The translations under genes and the position numbers were made by a program. A stretch of 64,000 bases of DNA. Source: Bufo bufo. Lineage: Eukaryota; Chordata; Amphibia; Anura; Bufonidae. Each line of letters starts with the position of its first letter. Positions within the stretch are counted from its first letter, which is position 1. The stretch spans positions 406,700,565 through 406,764,564 of the forward strand of contig NC_053392.1 in the NCBI RefSeq assembly GCF_905171765.1. Reading direction: 5' to 3'. The notes beneath the pieces were generated by a model, which saw only the letters and a list, made by a program, of their open reading frames with translations, was not told the DNA's origin and did not search any database. Below are positions 1-10,860 of the stretch, piece by piece.

Positions 1-145
1 GATATCACTGATAGAAATCGGGATGCTGTGAATGCAGCTGAAAGTGAAAGTAAAATCAGGTTTTACCTATTTAGGCATAAACGTGATACACTACATATAT
101 AGCTTTTCTAACTTATTTTGAGGACAAATTAAAGTTAGTGTATAA

Positions 146-467
146 GGCCACTTGCACACGACCGCATGGTTTTTTCAGTATTTTGCGGTCCGCAAAAAAC
201 AGATCCGCAAGAAATACGGATGACGTTCATGTGTTTTCTGTTTTTTGTGGAACGGAACAGTTGGCCCCTGATAGAACAGTACTATCCTTGTCCGTTATGT
301 GGACAATAATGGGACATGTACCATCTTTGAACGGATAAACTGAAATATAGAAACGGAAGGCATACCTTCCTTTTTTTTATTTTGCTGATCCATTGAAATG
401 AATGGTTCCGTATACGGAACGCAAAAAAAAAACTAAACCGAAAAAAAAAACTTGTGTGCAAGAGGCC
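146..467. mobile_element. Palindromic MITE, GGCC ends, TWA target site
   Basis: The element begins GGCCACTTGCACACGACC and ends TTGTGTGCAAGAGGCC, so its two ends are inverted copies. It is flanked by TAA on the left and TAG on the right. The interior has the phrases seen in sibling elements of this window, such as GCGGTCCGCAAAAAAC. It has no coding capacity. The 3-bp TWA target preference suggests a PIF/Harbinger-type transposase, which is an inference. Confidence 0.65.
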
Positions 468-632
468 TAGTTATTACATTTTTAAAATAATTTTTGAAAA
501 ATTCAGAAAATGTATTACAATAAATATGGTTTATGTTCCAAGTAGCTTGCTTACTTACATGATGGGAAGAAAAAGCCTGATTTTACCATTTTACTGCAGT
601 CATCTTTTTCTTACTAAATTATTGGCCATTTA

Positions 633-924
633 GGGCTCATGCACACAAACGTATTTTCTTTCCGTGTCCGTTCCGGTTTTTCTGTGGACGGTATACAGAA
701 CCATTCATTTCAATGGGTCCGCAAAAGTATGTCCGTATTTCCGTTCCGCAAAAAAAAGAACATGTCCTATTATTGTCCACATTACGGACAAGGATAGTAC
801 AGTTCTATGAAGAGCCAGCTGTTCCGTTCCGCAAAATACATAATGCACACGGATGTCATCAGTATTTTTTGCGGATCCGTTTTCTTGTGGACCGCAAAAT
901 ACATACTGTCGTGTGCATGAGCCC
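633..924. mobile_element. Palindromic MITE, TTA TSD
   Basis: The termini are GGGCTCATGCACACAAACG and CGTGTGCATGAGCCC, inverted copies of each other, flanked on both sides by TTA. The interior is related to the elements at 146 and 58864. No protein is encoded; open frames across it are by-products of the palindrome. Confidence 0.75.
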
Positions 925-1262
925 TTATGCTGGAGTCCTGACTACACCACCCTGGACACTATATTCAGCAGAGCTAGCCCTACAAGGCATTGTGCCAGGT
1001 TTTACAGCATACTACCTGGCAACAGACTTCCTTTAAGTTGCTAGAGATTGGGCATGGCAGTAACAGATGTTGTGGGGTATTGTCTGACTTTCCATTGCCA
1101 AGGCTGTATGTGCTTTTCTACACCTTCACTAAAAAAAAAACCTCAAAGTTGTGCTAAATTGCAATAGAGTATCTAGCTTTAGTATTTTTAGTTTTAGTAG
1201 CCACATCTTAATTTTGTGCCCGTTAGTTGTCTATGAAAAACACATGTCATTATAGTTGATTT

Positions 1263-1560
1263 TTAAAGGGGCGGTTTGGCCAGTGAAGGTTTTTTTGTTT
1301 AAACAAATGGCTCAGAATGGTATTCAGTAAATCTTACTGATCACCAGTCGCTTCCATTCCAATGTTTCCCTATGGCCTCTACTAGCAGATGCTTTTTGAT
1401 CCCTCTCGGCACGGAAATGTGACTGCTAAGCAATTCACTGGCTGAGCAGTCAAATTTCCTTTCTTGAGAGGGACCAATAAATACAGACCATCAAGGGACT
1501 TGAGAAGCATTGGATCGACAGTAGGGATTGGTAAGGTGAATCAGTTGGACGACCCCCACC
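1263..1560. mobile_element. T2/Kolobok-like MITE fragment, left end
   Basis: TTTTAAAGGGGCGG at the left edge matches the TTAAAGGRR terminus known for T2-type MITEs of frogs. No matching right end is clear, so the boundary near 1560 is approximate. No coding capacity is seen. Confidence 0.35.
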
Positions 1561-2549
1561 TGTTGTTCTGATGTAATAAACTATATCAGTATCCTGATTT
1601 TGAATATATTATTGGTACACTCTTATGTTGCTGTGACTGTGCCCTGGTTACTGGTAATAAATATGAACCTGTTACCTGGATACTGGTTTTAGGGGCTCCC
1701 CATGTGACTTACGTACTAATGAATCAATTAGCTCTAGGCTTGCAAACTTGCGCGTAGGGTCGTCTAGTTCATTAACCATCTTTTCAAGTTACGCTTAAAA
1801 GGTTAATAAACTGCTGCACAGCTAATGAAAAACGGAAGCATTACAAGAAGAAAAGCCGCACAGTCCTACTTTTGGGTGTCATGTACATGCTGTCATCTTG
1901 AGGAAAAGAATTTTACATACTTAACTTACATCTCATTACTTGCTGGGACTTGACTGCAATTGATTAAAATAATGAAAAGGATGTTAAGACTACTGCATAG
2001 AAAAAACCACAAGTGAAGAACTGGTCCAGGCACTGTATTAACTTCAATGATTTATAGCGGCAGTAGAGCACTCTGCACTGCATTTCGGAGAATAATCGCG
2101 CACTCCAAGTAAGCCATCTGCTTACCATTTCCCGTTCCCTGAAGGGAAATAGCTGCACTTTTTAGAAATTATATCCATTTCATATTCTTGTTGCTTCTGT
2201 GAGATAAATGTCATTTTATTGTCGCCTTCTAATTTGTGTACTTGTTTGTTGGCAATATGTTTTTTTTTTTACTTCCACCATTGTACTTTTAATTAAAAAT
2301 GCCTGCTCAATATTGTCTGAACTTTCTCTAGAACTCGATTAGCAAGCTGTAAAGGGGTATTATGCAGGATGCTATGTTTAGTATTTGCTGTTATCAAGGG
2401 GATTTCACTTTTATCAATTTTTGCTAAATAGGAATTACCAGTAATACAACTTCTGTTGTCAGAATTGAGTTGCTGGAAAACAAATGTACACATGAAGAAA
2501 GATCAGATGGGAGAGTGCAGTTCTAGTCCTCTGACAGGACAGCCCCTTT

Positions 2550-2551
<2 letters not shown>

Positions 2552-2604
<53 letters not shown>
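2552..2604. repeat. (TA)n microsatellite
   Basis: About 53 bases of pure alternating TA lie directly against the left end of the Tc1 relic at 2605. This fits insertion of a Tc1 element at a TA dinucleotide inside or at the edge of the repeat. Confidence 0.95.
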
Positions 2605-2607
<3 letters not shown>

Positions 2608-3543
2608 TACAGACCAAAAGTTTGGACACACCTTCTCATTCAAAGAGTTTTCTTTATTTTCATGACTATGAAGGCATCAAAACTATGAATTAACACATGT
2701 GGAATTATAAACATAACAAACAAGTGTGAAACAACTGAAAATATGTCATATTCTAGGTTCTTCAAAGTAGCCACCTTTTGCTTTGATTACTGCTTTTTAC
2801 ACTCTTGGCATTCTCTTGATGAGCTTCAAGAGGTAGTCCCCTGAAATGGTCTTCCAACAGTCTTGAAGGAGTTCCCAGAGATGCTTAGCACTTGTTGGCC
2901 CTTTTGCCTTCACTCTGCGGTCCAGCTCACCCCAAACCATCTCGATTGGGTTCAGGTCCGGTGACTGTGGAGGCCAGGTCATCTGGCGCAGCACCCCATC
3001 ACTCTCCTTCATGTTTAAATAGCCCTTACTTTCAAAGTTTTCCCAATTTTTCGGCTGACCGACTGACCTTCATTTCTTAAAGTAATGATGGCCACTCGTT
3101 TTTCTTTACTTAGCTGCTTTTTTCTTGCCATAATACAAATTCTAACAGTCTATTCAGTAGGACTATGAGCTGTGTATCCACCTGACTTCTCCTCAACGCA
3201 ACTGATGGTCCCAACCCCATTTATAAGGCAAGAAATCCCACTTATTAAACCTGACAGGGCACACCTGTGAAGTGAAAACCATTTCAGGGGACTACCTCTT
3301 GAAGCTTATCAAGAGAATGCCAAGAGTGTGCAAAGCAGTAATCAAAGCAAAAGGTGGCTACTTTGAAGAACCTAGAATATGACATATTTTCAGTTGTTTC
3401 AAACTTGTTTGTTATGTATATAATTCCACATGTAATAATTCATAGTTTTGATGCCTTCAGTGTGAATCTACAATTTTCATAGTCATGAAAATAAAGAAAA
3501 CTCTTTGAATGAGAAGGTGTGTCCAAACTTTTGGTCTGTACTG
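2605..3543 (-). mobile_element. Tc1/mariner transposon, internally deleted
   Basis: The left end CAGTACAGACCAAAAGTTTG and the right end CAAACTTTTGGTCTGTACTG are perfect inverted copies, with TA on both sides, the target-site duplication of Tc1/mariner. The inverted terminal regions are long, about 200 bp. The inside holds a transposase relic on the minus strand, too short for a full 340-residue protein, so the copy is a deletion derivative about 940 bp long. It lies in the QKI intron in antisense orientation. Confidence 0.92.
2797..3131 (-). pseudogene. Tc1 transposase remnant
   Basis: Reading leftwards from the ATG at 3131, the frame starts MARKKQLSKEKRVAIITLRN, the N-terminal helix-turn-helix start of Tc1 transposases. 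It stops after about 40 codons. A second frame from 3012 carries [19 protein letters not shown], the conserved C-terminal block holding the last acidic residue of the DDE catalytic triad, and ends KLIKRMPRV. The first two catalytic aspartates and most of the core are deleted between these blocks. The product cannot be active. Identification rests on the two conserved blocks and the flanking inverted repeats. Confidence 0.88.
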
Positions 3544-3565
3544 TATATATTTATTGTATGTAGGG

Positions 3566-3801
3566 CAGGGGTGCACAACCTGCAGCCCCCAATCATCTGG
3601 ACACAGACATGCAGGTCTATGTCTTGTAGCTGCTCAAATGTATCTTTCCATTAGATGGGAGTCCTAGAATTGTAACCAGACATTGATGGTTTATACTGTA
3701 TGTTCAACATGCCCTAACTACAGTATTTCAGTTGTTAATATCCCTTTAAAAAATTTTCGGCTCTTGATGTTGGTCCAGTCTGGCAACATCGTGCACCCCT
3801 G
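3566..3801. mobile_element. hAT-type MITE with 8-bp TSD
   Basis: It starts CAGGGGTGCACAACC and ends CGTGCACCCCTG, a typical hAT inverted terminus beginning CAGGGG. The 8 bases to the left (ATGTAGGG) and right (ATCTAGGG) match at 7 of 8 positions, the target duplication length of hAT elements. The element is 236 bp with no coding capacity. Confidence 0.85.
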
Positions 3802-4033
3802 ATCTAGGGCATATATGTAGGACCATAGATGGGGTGATCTGCACCTCCTTCTATTAGTTACTCTGTAGCAATGCTGCTAAGCGAGGGCAGCAGTGCAGTC
3901 TGTGCAACCATGTATTTGAAAGCACAATTCTGTAGAGTTGTTGCAGGGAGACTTCCCCCCCCCCCCCCCCCCCCATCCTACAATGTCAACTGTCTTGTTT
4001 AAAAGTGTATTAGGCCAGACACGCGCTAGCCAC

Positions 4034-4496
4034 TTAAAGGGAACCTGTCATGTGTATATTTTATTATAATCTAACTAATTATATACAATCATTAACTACT
4101 AAAAAGTACCTTAGATGTATTCACTTACTGGTGTGACAGATAGTTATCTCATAATATACACACAAAGATGCCGCATGCTAATGAGCCGATTTTAGTCCGG
4201 CGTGATGTCATTGAGTACAGCGTATATTTAATTCAGAGCTATAGCCACTCCCCTGCCACCTGCTGCTGGTTCATTTGGAAACAAACTGTCATTCAGCAGC
4301 AGGTGGGCGGGGAGAGGCAGGAGCTCATGAATATTCATGACTCATCATTATCAGCTGGAGCTTTTCAATACAAGATGTTGGCAGATTGACTGGGTCAATT
4401 AAAGAAAGTGACCCAGCATTGTGCTAAGAGAATCAATCACTTATTTATGTTGCCCTTAGTTAGGACACCATAAAACTGGTGACAGGTTCCCTTTAA
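4034..4496. mobile_element. T2/Kolobok-like MITE, TTAA TSD
   Basis: The left end TTAAAGGGAACCTGTCA and right end TGACAGGTTCCCTTTAA are inverted copies and share TTAA as target-site duplication. The same termini occur at 10078 and 29011. The family belongs to the TTAAAGGRR group known in frogs as T2 MITEs. It encodes no protein. Confidence 0.85.
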
Positions 4497-4598
4497 AGTG
4501 TGAGTTCCCATTATGACCTCCACTCCTCTGACAATATTGCACATTATAATGATTTATTAGAGTATTTGACCCTGAGAGTCCTGGAATCTCCTGAATTG

Positions 4599-5064
4599 GG
4601 CTACTTTCACAATCTCGTTTTGTGCGGATACGTCATGAGCGGATCCGTTCAAATAATACAACCGTCTGCATCCGTTCAGAATGGATCAGTTTGAATTATC
4701 TTTAACACAGCCAAGACGGATCCGTCTTGAACACCATTGAAAGTCAATGGAGGACGGATCCGTTTTCTATTGTGCCAGATTGTGTCATAGAAAATGGATC
4801 CGTCCCCATTGACTTACATTGTGTGTCAGAACGGATCAGTTTGGCTCAGTTTCGTCAGACGGACACCAAAACACTGCAAGCAGAGTTTTGGTGTCCGCCT
4901 CCAAAGCGGAATGGAGATAGAACGGAGGCAAACTGATGCTTTCTGAGCGGATCCTTTTCCATTCAGAATGCATTAGAATGCAAACTGATCCGTTTTGGAC
5001 TGCTTATGAGAGCCCTGAACGGATCTCACAAACTGAAAGCCAAAACAAGAGTGTGAAAGTAGAC
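4599..5064. mobile_element. Palindromic MITE, CTACTTTCAC family
   Basis: Ends are GGCTACTTTCAC and GTGTGAAAGTAGAC. The interior is rich in GGATCCGTT and related phrases, on both strands because of its near-palindromic build. Flanks are TTG and TTA. It abuts the next MITE at 5068, sharing the TTA at 5065-5067. Sister copies are at 13083, 24979 and 46358. Confidence 0.7.
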
Positions 5065-5067
5065 TTA

Positions 5068-5391
5068 GGGCTCATGCACACGACCATATGCCCTCCGAGA
5101 CATACGGTCCATGAGCGGGCCATATGTCCTTGAGCGGCATACATCGTGCACACAGCATCATAGGTTACTATGATTCTGTGCGCATCGTGCCGCCCGCAGG
5201 GCTATTGTCCCGCACTCCTAATATCATATGATTGCGGGACAACAGTCCCGCGGGCGGCCTGATGCACACAGCATCATAGTAACCTATGATTATGTGCGCT
5301 CCCGTGTGCACGATGTATGCCGCTCAAGGACATATGGCCCGCTAACACAGACCGTATGTCTCGGAGGGCATACGGTCGTGTGCATGAGCCC
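5068..5391. mobile_element. Near-perfect 324-bp palindromic MITE, TTA TSD
   Basis: Almost the whole element folds on itself. The left arm starts GGGCTCATGCACACGACC and the right arm ends GGTCGTGTGCATGAGCCC, and both arms carry the same CCCTCCGAGACATACGGT block. TTA flanks both sides. No coding capacity. Confidence 0.85.
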
Positions 5392-5846
5392 TTACACTGA
5401 CAATACTGTCAGTGTAATTTTGTAGGTTCCAAGTTTCTCAGGGTCACACAGCATTATAAATCATTAAAATGCTATGTCCTGTTAGATAACGGGACGGCAC
5501 ACTTCAAATTTATCGTATTGAACTCGCTTGTGTGTGTCTGGCTTTAAAGCATGGATATGCTGTTTGTGATCAATGGAAATGAAGGGACTGCGCCCAATTC
5601 AGCTTTCTCCTGCATAGTAGTGTTCCCAGTAATCCGCCCTCCAGAAAGCTGCAACGCTGACCTGTTCGGGTAGATTCACTGCAGGTGGTCGAGAGTGTTG
5701 TTGTATTAGGGAACGACTGTGGAGAAGCCACAATACTTTGGCCCTTGGAACTCAGTTCCAAGCTGTATCTCACTTACTTTGGTGGAAAACCTCTTTACGT
5801 TTGCAATTGTACATGTCATTTCAATCATTTTACTTTTATCTTGCAG

Positions 5847-5934
5847 GCTGAAGGAGAAGACAGTTTAAAAAAAATGCAGTTGATGGAACTGGCCATACTG
5901 AATGGCACTTACAGAGACGCCAACTTAAAATCAC
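5847..5934 (+). CDS. QKI: QKI internal coding exon (post-KH linker)
   Basis: This 88-bp exon translates in frame, from the first base, as [20 protein letters not shown] followed by TYRDANLKS, which matches the segment of the quaking RNA-binding protein just after its STAR (QUA1-KH-QUA2) domain. It is bounded by a pyrimidine-rich acceptor ending TTGCAG and the donor GTAAGC. The last base is the first base of a proline codon completed by CA of the next exon (phase 1). QKI binds ACUAAY-type sites in RNA and controls splicing, stability and translation. Human QKI has isoleucine where this copy has leucine in DANxKS. The upstream exons lie outside the window, so the protein is partial here. Confidence 0.96.
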
Positions 5935-6141
5935 GTAAGCTTTTCTTTTTATTTTAGGCAAATATACTCTTCTATTAGAATTTATATGATGCATACATGA
6001 GGTAGAACCATTTCTTATAATTTCTACACAAATACACATCACTGCATTATTGCTCATATCACCGGTTGTACATGTCACCCGATTTGTAGTCGCTGGGTCT
6101 CCCTAAATGTTCTGACATTTCTTTAATATATTCTAAGCTTT

Positions 6142-6391
6142 ACCGTATTTTTTGAAATATAAGATGCACCTTGACTATAAGACTCCCCATTTTTAGACAA
6201 CCGAAAATAAATTCTCTGCTACCTACACACACAGTTTTGCTAAATGCACACAATGAACACAGCCCTGCTACATGCACACCTTTCATTGATCCAGCAGAGC
6301 ACTGTATGACTGCACTTCTGGATCATCAAGGACGCAGGCACTATTTTGTAAGATTATTTTTTTTTCATCTTATATCCAGAAAATACAGAAA
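6142..6391. mobile_element. MITE-like element, TACCGTATTTT end
   Basis: The left edge TACCGTATTTTTTGAAATATAA and the right side ATCTTATATCCAGAAAATAC are loosely inverted. The phrase about TATAAGA(C/T)GCAC recurs in a clearer copy at 11604-11686. The superfamily is not certain. No coding capacity. Confidence 0.4.
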
Positions 6392-6592
6392 TAGGGATTA
6401 TATCAGTTCCCCAGTCTTATGCCCCTCCCTCAGGTCAGGTCCAGTATAACAAAAAAGACAACTAAATAACCCAGTGTTATGAGCCTAGCCATTGCAGAGT
6501 AGAAATCCGACGCGTCATCTGCTTTACACAATAGGCAGTTAAGAGGACTACAAACTGATTCATTAGAAAATAATTTTTTCTAACGTTTTCTC

Positions 6593-8178
6593 TTAAAGGG
6601 GTTGTGCCGTCTCCACAGGGAGATGGAACTAAGCATCAGCCCCTGGTAGTCACGCTTAAACAGCCAAGCAGGCCAGCGCTCCACTGTTTCCATAACTGCC
6701 ATTGTAGTGATTGGGAGATACACAAACAGCGTAGCAGAACCAGCTACTCTGCTTCTATAACTCCCGGTTACAGAAGCAGCATGGGTTTACCAAGGACAGA
6801 AGTTGTCAGACTAACCTGATTTGTTTTTATGAGGAGGTGAGTAGTAACCTGGACAGAGGGGCGGCTGTGGATGTAGTGTTTCTGGATTTTGCCAAGGCTT
6901 TTGATACTGTCCCTCATAGACGCTTAATAAGTAAAGTAAGGTCTATTGGCTTGGAAAGTATAGTTTGTAATTGGATTGAAAACTGGCTATAGGACCGTGT
7001 CCAGAGAGTTGTGGTCAATGATTCCTATTCAGAATGGTCCCAGGTTATAAGTGGTGAACCCCAAGGTTCAGTGCTGGGACCTTTTTATTATTTAATTTAT
7101 TTATTAATGATATTGAGGATGGGATTAATAGCACCATATCTATTTTTGCAGATGACACTAACCTGTGTAGAACTGTACAGTCTATGGAAGATGTCCACAA
7201 ACTACAAGCTGACTACACTCTGAGTGATTGGGCACCAACTTGGCAAATGAGGTTCAATGTGGACAAATGTAAAGTTATGCATCTTGCTAGTAATAATCTC
7301 TGTGCTTCATATGTCCTAGGTGATGTAGCACTGGGAGAGTCACTTATAGAGAAGGATTTGGGTGTCCTTGTGGATGGTAGATTAAATAACAGTACATAAT
7401 GTCAATCAGCTGCTTCTAAGGCCACCAGGATACTGTCATGCATTAAACCAGGCATGGACTCGCGGGGCAGGGATGTAATATACCACTTTACAAAGCACTG
7501 GTGCGGCCTCATCTGGAATATGCAGTCCAGTTCTGGGCACCAGTCCATAGAAAGGATGCACTACAGCTGGAAAAACTACAGGAGGAGAGCGACTAAACTG
7601 ATAAGGGTCATAGAGGGTCTTAGTTATGAAGAAAGATTAAAAGAATAGAATTTATTTAGTCTTGAGAAGAGACGTCTAAGGGGGGACATCATTAAGCTAT
7701 ACAAATATATAACTGGGCCATACAAAAAATATGGCGAAAAGCTGTTCCATGTAAAATGTGCTCAAAAGACAAGGGGGCACTGCCTCCGACTGGAGAAGAA
7801 AAGGTTCAGTCTCCAGAAGCGTCAAAGCTTCTTTACTGTGAATCTGTGGAATAGACTTCCTCAGGATGTGGACACAGCAGGAACAGTGGACAGTTTCAAA
7901 AAGGGTTTAGATGAATTCTTAAAAGTAAATGACATTAATGCTTATGAAAACGTGTAGAAATCTGAGTCTCGCTTCCTTCTGGGATTCTCCTCTCCACCTA
8001 TCCCTTGGTTGAACTTGATGGACGTATGTCTTTTTTCAACCGTATTAACTATGTAACTTGTTCTGCTATGCTGTTTGCGTATCTCCCTTTCACTAAAATG
8101 GGGTTAGGGAAACGGAGCACCGGCCCGCTCTCCAGTCTGGAGCTTGGTGGCAATGGTGAGATGGGACATCCCCTTTAA
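6593..8178. mobile_element. T2-like palindromic MITE split by a LINE
   Basis: The left end TTAAAGGGGTTGTGCCGTCT and right end GGGACATCCCCTTTAA are inverted and share TTAA. The inner left arm (GGGAGATACACAAACAG) pairs with the right arm (CTGTTTGCGTATCTCCC), so the original element was a palindrome of about 310 bp. A LINE fragment of about 1.27 kb sits in its centre. Confidence 0.75.
6783..8057 (+). mobile_element. CR1/Rex-like LINE 3' fragment (RT remnant)
   Basis: Conceptual translation with several frame changes and stops shows reverse-transcriptase blocks in order: VVFLDFAKAFDTVPH, SGEPQGSVLGP, then FADDTNL carrying the catalytic aspartates (about 7150), then FNVDKCKVMHL. These are characteristic of non-LTR retrotransposons of the CR1/L2/Rex group. 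The endonuclease domain is absent (5' truncation). The 3' end is a short TTAACTATGTAAC tail instead of poly(A), as CR1-group elements have. It lies in sense orientation within a QKI intron. The clade is a judgement from the motifs; the LINE assignment is firm. Confidence 0.85.
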
Positions 8179-8640
8179 CTTTCCAGATCTTGGCAGAGAT
8201 TCCTAGCTCATGTAAAGTGAAATGTTTTTGTAGATCGTGTGCTAATTATGAAGTTCATCCTTTTTGTTTCACTTATGAGTCATGCTGTTCCTCCATCTTT
8301 TTGTTGCACATCTATGCATGCTTTATGTATATTGCTTATAGATACAAAATCTTATTGAAGATCCAGTCTCTCTTGATCACTTTGTGCATGCCTGCTTTTA
8401 TACAATTGTTAAATTTTATCTACCGTTATCATCAAGTTGTGACAATTATATGTATCTAGAAACCTGCAGCACATGTTGTGCTTTCCTAATGGGAGGCAAA
8501 AATTGGCTCATGCTTGTCACTTTCCTGCGTTATGGCCCTTGCACTTATAGAATCGCAAAGGTGTATTGTCCTTCATTACATTCTAAATTTTAAATGTCTT
8601 CACACCCATTAAGTGGAAGCACTCAAATGTTAAAATAAGA

Positions 8641-8654
8641 CCCCCCCCCCCCCC
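8641..8654 (+). repeat. Poly(C) tract
   Basis: A run of about 14 cytosines in a QKI intron; a similar run of about 20 is at 3955-3974. Both are simple-sequence tracts with no other signal. Confidence 0.9.
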
Positions 8655-9268
8655 ATTAACTTGTATAGCTGCACAGTTTCTATAGCATTTCTCTGTCCCT
8701 TTAGATTGATCCCTGAGAATGGCCCATGACCCAGAGGAGTGCAGTGCGAGTTCAGACAGAAATCATTGTCTGGCTAGATAGAGGACGTTATCCTCTACTA
8801 CTAATGTGCTCACATCGTAATGCGAACACATGGTTAACTACCTTTATGCTTGTTCACTCTTTTTATGGCAATTAAAAAATATGCTTTGTCCTGTTCTCAT
8901 GCATTTTGAATATTTTTGGGAAATTCACTGGCTAGTGCTAACATTTATTTTTCATTGTGAATCTTGCCAACAATGTTCTTTGATTTAAGCAATGTATTCA
9001 CTTCTGATGTGCCCTTTTCTTAGGGCATTTGATTTTAGCATGTTGCCATTTAATCACACTAGTAATTGGGATAGCTTGTACACATCTAAGTGGTGTGCTT
9101 TGGCACTTTGTGTGATCAGCGCATGAACTAATGATTCTCCTTTTTTCCCCTTTTCCTTCCTTCCTGCTTTTTTTCTACTCCTTCATCCTTTCCTTTTATC
9201 TATTCCTTATCCTATTTTCCATACTGCCGCCTCCACACTTCTTTCTAATTTTTCTTTGCTTACTGTAG

Positions 9269-9568
9269 CAGCCCTTGCCTTTTCTCTTGCAGCGTCAGCT
9301 CAGGCCCCACGGATTATAACTGGGCCTGCGCCTGTACTGCCCCCAGCTGCTCTGCGTACACCTACGCCAGGTGGCCCTACCTTAATGCCTTTGATCAGAC
9401 AAATACAGACAGCCGCTGTCATGCCAAATGGAACCCCTCATCCAACTGCTACACTAGTCTCACAGGGACCGGAAGCTGGCTTGATCTACACACCGTATGA
9501 CTACCCTTATACACTGGCCCCAGCAACATCAATCCTTGAGTATCCTATTGAAACAAGCGGGGTATTAG
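9269..9568 (+). CDS. QKI: QKI proline/alanine-rich C-terminal exon
   Basis: The 300-bp exon follows the acceptor CTTACTGTAG and ends before donor GTAAGC. Its first two bases complete the proline codon begun in the 5847-5934 exon. The frame then reads [18 protein letters not shown], continues through [17 protein letters not shown] and [19 protein letters not shown], and ends SGVL plus the first base of glycine. This is the low-complexity, tyrosine-containing C-terminal region shared by all long quaking isoforms. Tyrosines here in mammalian QKI are known targets of Src-family kinases. If the donor were skipped, translation would end after GKL. The exon is the branch point for the alternative tails at 14748 and 15543. 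Confidence 0.97.
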
Positions 9569-9875
9569 GTAAGCTTTGAGCAAACATTGCTTCATCTAGC
9601 GGTTGCAGTTTTTTCAAATGTGTTTTGGTACTTAATAGGAAGATTTACAAGGAAGGTGGTTTAGTGTGCCAAATGTACTACGTAAACAGTATCCCTTGGG
9701 GTGTAATTATGTACCAACTTAACTGGATACCCAATGCAAAACTCGGTGTCATACAAAGCACTGACGAGTCTGGATGCGATTTTCAATTGTTTTCTTGGCC
9801 TTCTCTTAGTAAATCATTTACACGTCTAATAAATCTAAAGAGGCCTTTCACTTGCACTTAGATTATAGTTTTCCT

Positions 9876-10016
9876 TTAAAGGGATTGTCCAATACTTTTA
9901 TATTGATGGCCTATATTCAATATTTGGTCACCTGGGGGTTGACACCACACACCCCTGCTGATCATGTGTTGGCAGTATAGGTCATCAATATTAAAAGCCC
10001 GGAGAGCTCTTTTAAA
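9876..10016. mobile_element. T2-like MITE fragment
   Basis: TTTAAAGGGATTGTCCAATA is a T2-like left end. The interior motif ATTGATGGCCTATATTCAATA is mirrored by TATAGGTCATCAATATTAAA on the right. The right terminus has lost the expected TTAA-proximal AACCCC, so the copy is decayed or truncated. Confidence 0.45.
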
Positions 10017-10077
10017 TCATAACTGTTTTTAAGGTGGTATCCAGGGTTTCTTCGTGTGCATAGAAATGCTAATCTGC

Positions 10078-10490
10078 TTAAAGGGAACCTGTCACCATGA
10101 AATGGGTATTAATCTGCAGGCAGCATGTTATAGAGCAGGAAGAGCTGAGCAGATTAAGGCCTCATGCACACGGCCGTGTTCCGCGGCCGAGAGCGGTCCG
10201 TGGTAACCCGGCCGGGATTCCTTCTGACAGCAGGAGCGCACAGCGTCATTGGTTGCTATGACGCCGTGCGCTTCATGCCGACGCTGCTGTACAGTGATAC
10301 ACTGGTATGATCTATACGAGTGTATCACTGTACAGCAGCGGCGGCATGAAGCGCACGGCGTCATAGCAACCAATGACGCCGTGCGCTCCTGCTGTCAGAA
10401 GGAATCCCGGCCGGGTTACAACGGACCGCTCTCAGCCGCGAAACACTGCCGTGTGCATGAGGCCTAATATATCGTTTTATGATGAAGGAA
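10078..10490. mobile_element. T2-like MITE, left part, with MITE inserted
   Basis: TTAAAGGGAACCTGTCACCATG is the same end as at 4034 and 29011. The sequence GAGCTGAGCAGATTAA is interrupted by the palindromic element at 10158-10464 and resumes TAATATATCGTTTTATG. TAA is duplicated at the junctions. The right half is replaced by the long hairpin that follows. Confidence 0.6.
10158..10464. mobile_element. Near-perfect 307-bp palindromic MITE, TAA TSD
   Basis: The left arm runs from GGCCTCATGCACACGGC and the right arm ends GCCGTGTGCATGAGGCC. The arms are complementary over more than 140 bp, with the axis close to the TATACGAGTGTATCACTG block near 10310. TAA flanks both sides. Open frames on both strands are nearly identical only because of the palindrome. 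Confidence 0.88.
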
Positions 10491-10605
10491 AGAAGACCTC
10501 TGTCAAACTGATACTTCAGACCTGAGGATAAAAAACAACAAGAAGACAAAGCAGGTGTAAGTTACTTACTATGAGATGAGTCAGTCTGTCTCAAAGTATA
10601 CGGGG

Positions 10606-10699
<94 letters not shown>

Positions 10700-10860
10700 C
10701 CCCGTATAATATATATATATATATATATATAGTGCCCCGTATACTTTGAGACAGACTGACTCATCTCATAGTAAGTAACTTACACCTGCTTTGTCGTCTT
10801 GTTGTTTTTTATCCTCAGGTCTGAACTAACATTTGAACAGAGGTCTTCTTTCCTTTATCA
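10482..10860. repeat. Long inverted repeat around an (AT)n core
   Basis: The left arm from ATGAAGGAAAGAAGACCTC to ACGGGGCACTATATA is mirrored on the right by TATAGTGCCCCGTATAC through GAGGTCTTCTTTCC, about 130 bp each. The core (about 10612-10735) is almost pure AT and contains an extra copy of AGTGCCCCGTATA. It could extrude as a large cruciform or yield a hairpin RNA when QKI is transcribed. No coding. Confidence 0.85.

Larger units (their letters stand above)
1..5846 (+). other. QKI: QKI intron sequence upstream of first visible exon
   Basis: No coding exon of QKI or any other gene is recognisable before the splice acceptor at 5846. Because the first exon seen begins in mid-protein, after the KH/QUA2 region of the family, this stretch is inferred to be intron. 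It is filled with interspersed elements listed separately. The remaining pieces (about 930-1260, 1560-2550, 3810-4030 and 5400-5840) show nothing I can name. Confidence 0.75.

Noticed and set aside
10249..10467. Almost identical open frames on both strands
   Set aside because: They are produced by the palindromic MITE at 10158-10464.
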